Positions 1-5,615 are shown, counted from the first letter of the stretch. The stretch is DNA of 13,532 nucleotides from Bacteroidales bacterium UBA1204 (GCA_002310075.1 DBXU01000155.1:1602-15133), one strand, 5' to 3'. Notes: generated from the sequence alone by a model not told the origin. Translations and numbers: made by a program.

Positions 1-491
1 AGCCCCTTGAAGCTAGTCGTCAATTGGTTGATTCTTGTGTTGACTTCCTTCAGCTGCTTGGTCTTGTCGATGAATTTTTGAGTATCGGGCGGGAGTTGGC
101 GGATTTCAAACTTCAACTGTTTCGCCACGGCCTGCAACTCGGCCAACGAACTGCCATTGATGTTTTTCAGCACCTCGGCATATTTCTTGGTGGCCAATTC
201 AGTGACATTGATTTCCTTGTTGAGCCTGTTTAAGGTTCTTTGGTTTTCCTTGCCTTTCTTGATGATGTCTTCGAGGTGCTTCATTTGCTGCACATAGCTC
301 CTTCCTTCCACCTTCTGATATTCGCCGATGGAAGTGTTTCTCAGCTTGTCAAGTTCCTTCTGCGCCTCAATTCCTGCCTTGACTGCGTCGTTGCATTGGT
401 CTTGCTGCTTGCGAAGTGCCGCAAGGGCGTTTTCCGCTGCCTTGCCGTTCATCGTGATTAGCACTTCGGCTTCTGCTGTGTTCTTTGCCAT
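1..491 (-). CDS. Tape measure protein, N-terminal part (runs off left edge)
   Basis: Reading from the ATG at 491, the frame stays open to base 1, giving about 163 residues with no stop. The protein starts MAKNTAEAEVLITMNGKAAE and continues as an almost unbroken heptad-like stretch rich in K, E, Q, A and L, ending near TRINQLTTSFKG. A short beta-like start followed by long coiled coil is typical of tail tape measure proteins in Bacteroidetes phages. These proteins set tail length and are chaperoned inside the growing tail tube; the domain that would clinch the call lies outside the window. There is no Shine-Dalgarno sequence: the ATG directly follows a U-tract and hairpin (492-533). The call rests on sequence character and length of open frame, so another coiled-coil virion protein remains possible. 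Confidence 0.7.
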   Translation of the reverse strand, partial: MAKNTAEAEVLITMNGKAAENALAALRKQQDQCNDAVKAGIEAQKELDKLRNTSIGEYQKVEGRSYVQQMKHLEDIIKKGKENQRTLNRLNKEINVTELATKKYAEVLKNINGSSLAELQAVAKQLKFEIRQLPPDTQKFIDKTKQLKEVNTRINQLTTSFKG

Positions 492-533
492 AAAAAAATA
501 AGGTTTGACGCAATATTAAGCGCCAAACCTTAT
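492..533 (-). terminator. Terminator-like hairpin abutting the tape measure start codon
   Basis: In minus-strand RNA, bases 533-520 pair with 511-498: 14 base pairs including one G-U wobble, with an 8-base A/U loop. The stem is followed by a run of seven U that ends at the ATG (489-491). The G-U pair would be an A-C mismatch on the plus strand, which fits minus-strand function. It has the form of an intrinsic terminator, but its position means it could also be an attenuator or a translation-controlling element for the tape measure gene. Confidence 0.75.
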
Positions 534-561
534 CATGTAGTGACAAAAAAACGACGTCTCT

Positions 562-705
562 CTAATCGAACCTGTCGTTAGGGCCTCGGAATGTCTTCAC
601 TGAGCCGTCGTCCATCCACGAGCGGTATCCTGGGTTCTTGCGTTCCTTGTGCATCTCCCTCGCGGTTATGATGGCGAACACTATCACTATGAAGATCCAA
701 TACAT
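562..705 (-). CDS. Small single-pass membrane protein, 47 aa
   Basis: A 47-residue frame starts at the ATG at 705 and stops at TAG (562-564). Residues 2-15 (YWIFIVIVFAIITA) form a hydrophobic helix of about 14 residues. A polar, charged tail follows (REMHKERKNPGYRSWMDDGS, then a short C-terminus). The start is fixed by a strong ribosome-binding site: AAAGGAGG at 713-720 on the minus strand, 7 bases before the ATG. It is probably an inner-membrane peptide with a cytoplasmic tail. The family was not recognised. It is the last gene before the terminator-like hairpin and the tape measure gene, and sits 48 bases after the 143-aa gene. Phage peptides of this shape can be holin-like or spanin-like, but nothing here proves that. 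Confidence 0.7.
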   Translation of the reverse strand: MYWIFIVIVFAIITAREMHKERKNPGYRSWMDDGSVKTFRGPNDRFD

Positions 706-753
706 CGTTTTTCCTCCTTTCTTGCCGCAAATATACGACAAATTCCGTTCCTG

Positions 754-1185
754 TCAACAGGTTGCAATGTTGCAACCCATCAAATCCCGTATCCAAGCCC
801 TTGCTTTCGACAAAGAAAGACGCTCGTTGGTCGCAACCCATTCAAGCATGGTATAGAGGCGGTTTGACGAATGGTCGTACAAGTACCATCTTCCTCTCTT
901 TTTGAAGAAACTGTAGGCGTTTGTCGTTCCGTTCACGTCTATATTCAGCAAGAAGAGGTGCTTGTCTGGAGCGGGATTGAAGTCGGGGAAATAGTGCTTG
1001 AACACATCGGCACCGCCATTGGAGATGCGGTAACACTCTTCCTTTTCCTCTTCCTGTTCCTCGACAAGAAGACTTTGAATCACTTCATTGAGTTCTGTTC
1101 CGAGTTGAGCCGCAGGGCCTTCAAGTTCTTTCAGGCCTGCCGCAATCTCGCACATCCTGGTTATCACTTCAATTCGTCTCATCAT
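754..1185 (-). CDS. Hypothetical protein, 143 aa, last of the ATGA-coupled block
   Basis: The start is taken at the ATG at 1185 (protein MMRRIEVITRMCEIAAGLKE...) because AAAGGAGG lies at 1192-1199, and because this ATG overlaps the TGA of the upstream gene as ATGA. A longer in-frame reading to 1281 has no such support. Residues 1-45 look like a helical hairpin ending in an acidic run (EEQEEEKEE). Residues ~50-110 are probably beta-rich (HLFLLNIDVN, GRWYLYDHSSNRLYTML), followed by a helical end. The family was not recognised. The first 21 residues resemble those of the 51-aa protein at 12836-12991 (13 of 21 identical by eye), which suggests a duplicated head module joined to an extra domain here. 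Confidence 0.75.
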   Translation of the reverse strand: MMRRIEVITRMCEIAAGLKELEGPAAQLGTELNEVIQSLLVEEQEEEKEECYRISNGGADVFKHYFPDFNPAPDKHLFLLNIDVNGTTNAYSFFKKRGRWYLYDHSSNRLYTMLEWVATNERLSLSKARAWIRDLMGCNIATC

Positions 1186-1484
1186 TTCACACCTCCTTTC
1201 TTTATCGATTCTTCCATTTGCCTGAAATGTTCGTCTATCAAGTCCTTGAAGTCGTTCTCGAGGTCGGCAAGCATTCGCCACGTCTCGACAAACACGGTGT
1301 TGAAGCCGTCCAATTTATCTTTCTCCTCTTTGGAAAGCGTGTAGCCCGTGATTCGCATCTCCATGCAGTCGAAAGCGCATTTCTTCAGTTCATCGATGGT
1401 GCTGTGTATGGTCGTGTCGTTCGCGTCGGCACCAAGGAAAAGCAAGTCCATCAGGCATTTCGAATCGGTCAATAACTTACTCAT
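1182..1484 (-). CDS. Hypothetical helical protein, 100 aa
   Basis: The ATG at 1484 lies inside the ATGA overlap with the preceding gene and is preceded by AAAGGAGG at 1491-1498. The product (MSKLLTDSKCLMDLLFLGAD...) is mostly alpha-helical by composition. It has three cysteines (in SKC, KKC and DC contexts) and a basic end (IKKGGVK). The C-terminal KGG is encoded by the AAAGGAGGT that serves as ribosome-binding site for the next gene, so that tail may reflect signal overlap rather than protein function. No signal peptide, membrane helix or known motif was seen. Coupled translation suggests stoichiometric production with its neighbours. Confidence 0.75.
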   Translation of the reverse strand: MSKLLTDSKCLMDLLFLGADANDTTIHSTIDELKKCAFDCMEMRITGYTLSKEEKDKLDGFNTVFVETWRMLADLENDFKDLIDEHFRQMEESIKKGGVK

Positions 1485-1792
1485 TCCTCACCTCCTTTCG
1501 TCACCTTGAGGCCGGTGCCGTTGATGAGGCGGGCGGCCTTCACTTCGCTGCGGATGTTCTTCAGGTCGCTGAGCAGGTTGGCCAACAGGCGGCAACTCTT
1601 GTTGAGGGCGGTATATTCCATTGAAGACTCTCTGACACCGCATGGCGCAAAGTCGTCTTCAATCAACACCAGTTCGCTTATCCTGTCTTTCAGTGAGTTG
1701 ATGTAGCCGGTGAGGGCGTTGTCGTCCTCGTTCACTCCCACCTCCGTCCAGCGGGCAAGGGTCGGGATGTCGCTAATCTTCAGTGTGCTCAT
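1481..1792 (-). CDS. Hypothetical protein, 103 aa
   Basis: The start at 1792 is chosen because GGAAGGAGG ends 6 bases upstream (core at 1799-1805) and the ATG overlaps the upstream TGA as ATGA; an in-frame extension to 1912 would run through that gene. The product begins MSTLKISDIPTLARWTEVGV. It continues with two probable amphipathic helices (YINSLKDRISELVLIEDD; ALNKSCRLLANLLSDLKNIR), suggesting a small helical bundle. The end (VTKGGEE) again encodes the next ribosome-binding site. The family was not recognised. By position it is the fourth gene of a block of six. Confidence 0.75.
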   Translation of the reverse strand: MSTLKISDIPTLARWTEVGVNEDDNALTGYINSLKDRISELVLIEDDFAPCGVRESSMEYTALNKSCRLLANLLSDLKNIRSEVKAARLINGTGLKVTKGGEE

Positions 1793-2106
1793 TGTGCGCC
1801 TCCTTCCTTGAATTGTTTCCTGTAGTGCTTCGCGCTGAAGTCGATGGCGTTGATGATGCTGATGCGCAGGCGGCGCAGGGCGCAGTTCTGGTGGTGGCCG
1901 CAGCCGCAGCACTGGTCAAAATCGAGGAAACAAGGCTCCACGTCAAGACTTGCGCCGTTTTCGCCTTCCAGTTCGCTGACAAAGGCGTTGGCGAAGAAGC
2001 AGGCGTTAAACTTGGCGATGTCGCCCTGCGGATGGCGGTATTGGTCGCGCTTCCATCTTCGCTCGAAAGCCTTCCTTTTCTCCGAGTCGATGATGCGTGT
2101 TTTCAT
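1789..2106 (-). CDS. Cys/His-rich small protein, possible zinc binder, 105 aa
   Basis: The ATG at 2106 follows AAAGGAGG (2113-2120) and overlaps the previous stop as ATGA. The first 30 residues are strongly basic (EKRKAFERRWKRDQYRH), as in nucleic-acid-binding proteins. Later come C59, then the cluster DQCCGCGHHQNC (C66, C67, C69, H71, H72, C75). This could coordinate a metal ion, but it matches no standard zinc-finger spacing that I recognise. A basic C-terminal segment (FSAKHYRKQFKEGG) follows. A basic region plus a Cys/His cluster suggests RNA or DNA binding; this is inference from composition only. Confidence 0.72.
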   Translation of the reverse strand: MKTRIIDSEKRKAFERRWKRDQYRHPQGDIAKFNACFFANAFVSELEGENGASLDVEPCFLDFDQCCGCGHHQNCALRRLRISIINAIDFSAKHYRKQFKEGGAQ

Positions 2107-2381
2107 TTCCCGCCTCCTTTCTTCACTATGGTGGTTTCCCATTTCACGCCGATGCGGGCGAGGGTGCTTGAGGTTCGGTTCTGCCAGGTGTGCAGGCTGC
2201 AAGTGGGGAATTGCTCCCAGTCGGGGATGTAGAGGCCCATCAGGTCGCAGTGGCGGTGGTTGCCGCTGCCGGTCTTGATGATGGTCATCAGGCCGCAGTT
2301 GTCGCAGGTGGGCTCGCCTTGGTGCTTGCCTTGGGTGACTTTCACCTTCTTGCGCATGGCGCGTGTCATTGTGTCGCTCAT
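2103..2381 (-). CDS. Small protein with CxxC zinc-ribbon-like motif, 92 aa
   Basis: The start at 2381 is set by AAAGGAGG at 2387-2394 and an ATGA overlap with the 77-aa gene. The N-terminus is basic (RAMRKKVKVTQGKHQG). Potential metal ligands are C26 and C29 (CDNCG), H42, H44 and C45 (NHRHC), and C61 with H64 (TCSLH). This resembles a compact treble-clef or zinc-ribbon arrangement, common in small phage regulators and nuclease-like proteins, but no catalytic motif is visible. Its neighbour (1789-2106) is also basic and Cys/His-rich, so the two may act together. The specific family was not recognised. Confidence 0.75.
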   Translation of the reverse strand: MSDTMTRAMRKKVKVTQGKHQGEPTCDNCGLMTIIKTGSGNHRHCDLMGLYIPDWEQFPTCSLHTWQNRTSSTLARIGVKWETTIVKKGGGK

Positions 2382-2611
2382 GCCGCCCTCCTTTCTCCGG
2401 TGGCTGGTTGCGCCGTGGTGCTGGTGTTGGTCTTGATTTCTTCCATGTAGCCACCGAGGTAGGCTCCAGCGGCCAGCATTGCGGTGCCGATGGCGGCCAT
2501 AATGAGGCTGTCGCCCATGGTGACGGCCACCATCACGCCGATGACGGCCACGATGCCCCATGCGGGCTTCGTCTTCGCGGCCTTTGCCGCATTTTCACTT
2601 GAATTTTTCAT
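2378..2611 (-). CDS. Small two-helix membrane protein, 77 aa (holin-like)
   Basis: This is the first gene of the ATGA-coupled block, with its ATG at 2611. Residues ~17-32 (AWGIVAVIGVMVAVTM) and ~34-54 (DSLIMAAIGTAMLAAGAYLG) form two hydrophobic helices separated by a very short turn. The N-terminus is lysine-rich and the tail polar (MEEIKTNTSTTAQPATG). Two close membrane helices and a length under 100 residues resemble class II/III holins, but small phage membrane proteins of other kinds look alike and no lysin gene is adjacent. Unlike the next five genes it has no Shine-Dalgarno site; its ATG lies three bases after the 3' arm of a hairpin (2614-2670), so translation may depend on that structure. 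Confidence 0.75.
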   Translation of the reverse strand: MKNSSENAAKAAKTKPAWGIVAVIGVMVAVTMGDSLIMAAIGTAMLAAGAYLGGYMEEIKTNTSTTAQPATGERRAA

Positions 2612-2803
2612 TTCTTTGAAGATTTGACATTAAACGAAAGACCCGGTACGAGCTGTCAGGTTCTTCAAAGCAAAACCCCCGGGCATTACTGCTGCCGGAC
2701 TCGCCGAGTCTTCAATAACTCTTTTATTTCAGTAAGGTGTGGGTACAAAAAAAGCCGACTTTCAGGGTCAGCGGCATCGTACCGCTTTGAAGATTTGACG
2801 CTG
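2612..2803 (-). promoter_or_regulatory. Long structured 5' leader with alternative hairpins
   Basis: About 185 bases of minus-strand leader separate the predicted start site (~2797) from the ATG at 2611. The sequence GTCAAATCTTCAAA occurs twice (2786-2799 and 2615-2628). Between them lies GCTTTGAAGA (2662-2671), complementary to both copies: 10 bp with the upstream copy (2784-2793), or 9 bp with the downstream copy (2614-2622) plus a further 4 bp (2625-2628 with 2655-2658). The two pairings exclude each other. The leader also holds GACTC-GGC-GAGTC (2698-2710), a terminator-like stem (2747-2775) and an alternative GCGG/CCGC stem that would disrupt it. This resembles an attenuator or riboswitch-type leader; no known riboswitch class was recognised. 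Confidence 0.45.
2747..2775 (-). terminator. Terminator-like stem-loop inside the leader
   Basis: Minus-strand RNA reads GCCG-CT-GAC, a short loop, then GTCGGC followed by seven U (2747-2753). The stem needs a two-base bulge, so it is weaker than the terminator at 12780-12811. It lies only ~45 bases after the predicted start site of the leader, where early termination would switch off the small-gene block. Confidence 0.4.
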
Positions 2804-2833
2804 CAAATATAGGGCTTTTTTGGAAAAGTCAAG
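2804..2833 (-). promoter_or_regulatory. Bacteroidetes-type promoter for the small-gene block
   Basis: On the minus strand, CTTG (2830-2833), 18 bases, then TATATTTG (2804-2811). This fits the Bacteroidetes -7 box TAnnTTTG and comes close to the -33 TTTG. The promoter at 12746-12775 has the same CTTG, N18, TAnnTTTG form. Initiation is expected near 2797. Confidence 0.6.
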
Positions 2834-2924
2834 GGAAAAGGCGAAAAAAAATGCAATGGCGGCCTGAAAAATACTACCCGCAGGTGTGGAGATTTTTCAA
2901 GAGGCCGCTCCGTATTACCGTTGC

Positions 2925-2952
2925 ATTGCAGAGGTAAGCGCAACTATCTTTG
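2925..2952 (+). promoter_or_regulatory. Putative plus-strand promoter (-7 box TATCTTTG)
   Basis: TATCTTTG at 2945-2952 matches TAnnTTTG exactly. Upstream only ATTG (16-base gap) or GTTG (21-base gap) could serve as -33, so the upstream element is poor. It points away from the minus-strand genes and into the hairpin-rich stretch starting near 2959. Confidence 0.45.
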
Positions 2953-2958
2953 CAGCAA

Positions 2959-3380
2959 AAAGTGGCACGTGAGAGTTATAGGGGGAACACCAAAGCAAAC
3001 GTGCTGGAACCGCGAACTCCGATGGAAAAGCTCGCGAAGCGTGAACTAAAACAGGAAAACCCGGCAAGCTACCTGATAAGGTTGCTTGTCGGGGTTTACT
3101 TCTTCTTTGGCCTGTACGCCGTCAATCTCTTGGCACAAGTGTTTGACGGCGGCGTCAGGCTGGTCGTTGTGTCGGTACGACTCTACGACCAGACTGACGG
3201 GCTTTCAAAGTGGAAAATACTATGGCCGTGTGCAGCCATCACCGAAAGGAAGTCGGTGTGGATCCACACGGCCACAGTTTTTGGAGCGTGCGTCATGCGG
3301 TAGAAGCGAGTATGAGACGCAGCCGCTTGCAAGTCGAATATGTATGAGCGGATGGCGCGGTCGAGTTTAGGCGAGAGACG
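2959..3380 (+). ncRNA. Candidate undescribed structured RNA, ~420 nt
   Basis: Several plus-strand stem-loops occur in tandem. (a) GCACGT near 2964 with ACGTGC near 3000. (b) CGCGA with TCGCG, flanking 3015-3040. (c) About 3060-3092: CCCGGCAAGC with GCTTGTCGGG (one G-U), then a T-T mismatch, ACCT-GATA-AGGT inside. (d) About 3119-3150: GCCGTCAA with TTGACGGC, a TCT/TGT internal loop, CTTG-GCA-CAAG. (e) 3153-3199: a 15-bp stem with one mismatch, a TGT/TCT internal loop, GTCG-GTA-CGAC. (f) 3223-3274: TGGCCGTGTG with CACACGGCCA enclosing CACCG/CGGTG, followed by GTTTTT. The wobble in (c) favours the plus strand. A 117-codon open frame (2950-3303, TTG start, or ATG near 3022, one hydrophobic segment) overlaps this region; a small membrane protein is the alternative reading. 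The 3' end is uncertain: it could be ~3280 after the T-run or up to ~3380. Confidence 0.5.
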
Positions 3381-3383
3381 CCC

Positions 3384-3899
3384 TCATTCTTCTAATCTTC
3401 CAAACATACTGTCATAATCCACATCATCCTTTTCTTTCCATCCCTCTACAATACACTGCTGAATCCATCCTATGCAGCCAAGATAGAAGTCTGCAAATGT
3501 ATTTAGGTCTTGAAAATCGTAGTAGATGGGATTGCCTTTCTCGTCCTCACCAAGTTTGTACCTGGCGGGAAGGCTGGCACCGTTTGTTTGGAACGCCAAA
3601 TCATAGGCCGCTTTGAAATTGAATTGGTTCTCACTCGACAACCAAACCGGATTATCTTTCCATACGAAGCCGGACAAAATCTTTTTGTCGGTTATTCCGT
3701 TGATAAGTGCTTCGACATCGGTCTTTGCCTCCAATCGGGTTGGTAGGTGGTCGTAGTCCTTGCGCCACACGAATACGGCATTCTCGTTTCCTTCATCCAC
3801 GCCCTTGCCATAAAACAGGGTGTAGTGGTTTTTCGCTATTCGGATAATCTTGCCGCTTTCGGCCTCCGAATCATAATACTTGTGGAAGTCGTCTCTCAT
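3384..3899 (-). CDS. Phage protein coupled to the DGR reverse transcriptase, 171 aa (possibly DUF4376-like)
   Basis: The ATG at 3899 overlaps the reverse transcriptase stop by one base (TAATG), so translation is probably coupled. The acidic product has an N-terminal part (HYTLFYGKGVDEGNENAVFV) and a C-terminal half with VWLSSENQFNFKAAYDLAFQ, LPARYKLGEDEKGNPIYYDF and FYLGCIGWIQQCIVEGWKEK. The pattern 'WLSSENQxNFK ... LPxxYKxG ... YYxF ... FY ... I..C..EGW' recalls the DUF4376-type region found in phage tail-fibre-associated proteins; I make this match from memory and hold it loosely. It does not look like Avd, the basic four-helix accessory protein of classic DGRs. Position suggests either a fibre-assembly role or a DGR-linked role. 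It converges with the candidate plus-strand RNA. Confidence 0.8.
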   Translation of the reverse strand: MRDDFHKYYDSEAESGKIIRIAKNHYTLFYGKGVDEGNENAVFVWRKDYDHLPTRLEAKTDVEALINGITDKKILSGFVWKDNPVWLSSENQFNFKAAYDLAFQTNGASLPARYKLGEDEKGNPIYYDFQDLNTFADFYLGCIGWIQQCIVEGWKEKDDVDYDSMFGRLEE

Positions 3900-5242
3900 T
3901 ATGTAAACTTGTATTTGGTTTTGCCACCGGCATATATCTCGCTTCGTATGACCGTTTCAAACGGGAACGCATCGGGCATCTTGGAGAGGCTTTCCAAAAT
4001 GGACTTCATTTCCTCCGAGTTCGTGAAGAATTTCCCGAATTCTCCTGTAGCTTTGTCACGGAAGGATATTAGATAGCGTTCATCGCCGTGGGCGGTCTTT
4101 ACATTTCGCTCGAAGTCGTGGACTTCGATTTCTTTGTTGACGATGGCACCGAGCCGGACTATTTCACCGGTAAACCTCTTCTTGCCATCCAATGGGGTGT
4201 ATGATACACCAAGTTCCGAAAATTTCCTCATCTCTTTTTTAGTTAATAGTTGTTTCATCAAATGTAGGCAGTCGGCATGTTTGGCAATTCCATAGAACGA
4301 GGCCACAAGTTCCTGCCTCCGCTTGCGGCTTTTAACCTTGTGCAGCTTGCGGGCAAAGCTCTGTTTGACACGCTTACGCATCAGGACATGTGTCGGTCGT
4401 GTCACATAACCAAGGAAATCAATTCCTTCAGTGATTGGGAAAACCCTGTCGTTTGGTTTCACTGTTTGGCCGATGCTCTCTACCAATCTATGCACAATGC
4501 CCTGGTATTCCCAAAGCATCAATTTCATTCCGCTAAGGATTAAGCCATCATCACAGAACCGATAGTAGTGTTTCACTTGGTAACGGTCTTTCAGAAAGTG
4601 GTCAAGGTAGGTGGAAAGAAGTATATTTCCAAAACCTTGCGAAGACCTCAGGCCCATGGAGAGGCCAATGCCGTCATCATAGTACTCGTCAAAGGTGCTG
4701 TTGTCGAAGGCCGTCAGGAACTGGTCGAAGATGGCCAGTAGTTTCTTATCCTTGAACACGCGATTAAGGGCATAACGCACAAAGTCATGGTGAACCGTGT
4801 CGTAGAACTTGCGGATGTCAAACTTGTATGCGTACTTGGTTCCGTGTGGGTCTTCCTTGATGTCTCTCTGCATGTAGGATTTCAGGTCATGCAGTCCGCG
4901 GTCTTTGATGCTGCTTGCCGTTGTTCGGATGTAGCGTTTGCGAAGATGACGGTCAACGGGAATCATGATTGCCGCCACCTTGATTCGCGCTCTCATAGTG
5001 AAGATCTGCAGTCGTCTTTCCTTTCCGGCTTCGACGATTACAGTCTCATGGCTTTTGCCAAGATCGATGTGGCCGCTACTGATTTCAGCGGCCACGCCGC
5101 TCAGGAACGATTCACGGTTTGCAACAAGCCATCTGCCTTCACGGGATTGTTTGCGTTTCGTTCCGCGAACCACCGTGTCGAAGGCTTCTTCCAGATTACT
5201 CATCTGTACGGCTTCTTCTATGACATAGCCAATCCGTTTCAT
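3899..5242 (-). CDS. Diversity-generating retroelement reverse transcriptase, 447 aa
   Basis: This enzyme copies the template RNA into adenine-mutagenised cDNA that replaces the VR in the fibre gene. Visible motifs, in order: NLEEAFDTVVRGTKRKQ (16-32); RGLHDLKSYMQRD (115-127), motif 2-like; FDIRKFYDTV (141-150) with catalytic D142; MGLRSSQ (196-202), the [LIV]GxxxSQ signature that separates DGR enzymes from group II intron and retron RTs (QGxxxSP); and FCDD (229-232), the catalytic YxDD box with Phe for Tyr. Residues ~350-447 form an extra C-terminal region (GEIVRLGAIVNKEIEV; GKFFTNSEEM; FPFETVI) beyond the usual thumb. The first ATG (5242) is used; no Shine-Dalgarno. The gene lies 228 bases after the TR, on the same strand, in the usual VR-TR-RT order. 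Confidence 0.95.
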   Translation of the reverse strand: MKRIGYVIEEAVQMSNLEEAFDTVVRGTKRKQSREGRWLVANRESFLSGVAAEISSGHIDLGKSHETVIVEAGKERRLQIFTMRARIKVAAIMIPVDRHLRKRYIRTTASSIKDRGLHDLKSYMQRDIKEDPHGTKYAYKFDIRKFYDTVHHDFVRYALNRVFKDKKLLAIFDQFLTAFDNSTFDEYYDDGIGLSMGLRSSQGFGNILLSTYLDHFLKDRYQVKHYYRFCDDGLILSGMKLMLWEYQGIVHRLVESIGQTVKPNDRVFPITEGIDFLGYVTRPTHVLMRKRVKQSFARKLHKVKSRKRRQELVASFYGIAKHADCLHLMKQLLTKKEMRKFSELGVSYTPLDGKKRFTGEIVRLGAIVNKEIEVHDFERNVKTAHGDERYLISFRDKATGEFGKFFTNSEEMKSILESLSKMPDAFPFETVIRSEIYAGGKTKYKFT

Positions 5243-5600
5243 CGTTCCTGTTCCTTCAATGTCCCAAGCCCAAGGTGTTCGAGAATCAACCTACCAACCT
5301 CTGCTTGAATCCGTGGCTTCAGGTGTGCCACGCGTGATTTTCCAGCTTTCCGGCATCATGCCGCTGTTGCTGAGGCTCAGGCTCCTCGCCCTCTGCTATT
5401 CTCCATCGCGTGGAGATATGCCGTAGAAGCGATTCGTTCTTGGGCTGATGCCCAACCCTTTTATTGTTTGCAAGCCGCGACCCGTAATTCGTATTCGCAT
5501 TCGATGATGCGTTGTTCGCGTTCGCATAGGCGACGCCGCCATTGGCGTTACCGTTGTTGTTCGACCGACCGAGCACACGACCGTAAGAGCCTTCCGCCTT
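5243..5600 (-). ncRNA. DGR template RNA (TR plus structured 3' spacer)
   Basis: The intergenic RNA contains the TR (5470-5580) and a ~227-base spacer up to the reverse transcriptase start. The spacer holds hairpins close to the TR: TTGGGC-ATCA-GCCCAA (5440-5455), TCTCCA-CGCGA-TGGAGA (5400-5416) and CGGC-ATGAT-GCCG (5350-5362). In the Bordetella phage DGR the RNA just 3' of TR is needed for RT binding and cDNA priming; the same role is inferred here. The start near 5600 is inferred from the -7 box at 5608-5615. An open frame spans this segment (TTG start at 5666), but its flanks do not look like a protein. Confidence 0.75.
5470..5580 (-). repeat. DGR template repeat (TR)
   Basis: This 111-base segment aligns without gaps to 5706-5816 (offset 236). 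They differ at 12 positions: 5488, 5489, 5492, 5495, 5500, 5508, 5513, 5515, 5521, 5527, 5557 and 5561. Each is an A in the TR on the coding strand (T as printed). TR holds 27 such adenines, so 12 of 27 A and 0 of 84 other bases differ. Many lie in AAC/AAT codons (translated SNNNGNANGG...), typical of TRs. The G/C-rich 3' end (5470-5484) is identical and probably contains the initiation-of-mutagenic-homology site. Confidence 0.97.
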
Positions 5601-5607
5601 TTCGCCG

Positions 5608-5615
5608 CAAAAGTA
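5608..5615 (-). promoter_or_regulatory. Putative -7 box for the template RNA and RT
   Basis: The minus strand reads TACTTTTG, an exact TAnnTTTG match. Initiation ~7 bases downstream would fall near 5600, about 20 bases before the TR. No convincing -33 element is visible at the usual distance, so this is tentative. Confidence 0.4.

Noticed and set aside
871..1344. Plus-strand open frame of 157 codons
   Set aside because: Antisense shadow of three minus-strand genes that have ATGA junctions and strong ribosome-binding sites.
2107..2454. Long upstream start for the 105-aa gene
   Set aside because: The extension reads an Arg/His/Pro-rich out-of-frame version of the neighbouring 92-aa gene; the ATG at 2106 has the ribosome-binding site and ATGA overlap.
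2640..2780. Possible tRNA in the leader
   Set aside because: Several small stems occur, but there is no T-loop consensus, no acceptor pairing and no CCA end on either strand.
3256..3269. Perfect palindrome GTGTGGATCCACAC as a protein-binding operator
   Set aside because: Its right half is part of the 10-bp arm pairing with 3223-3232, so an RNA stem explains it at least as well. No regulator gene is nearby.
2950..3303. Plus-strand open frame of 117 codons with one hydrophobic segment
   Set aside because: It begins at TTG, its best ATG is ~3022, it has no ribosome-binding site and no recognisable domain, and it coincides with extensive RNA stems. Kept only as the alternative to the structured RNA.
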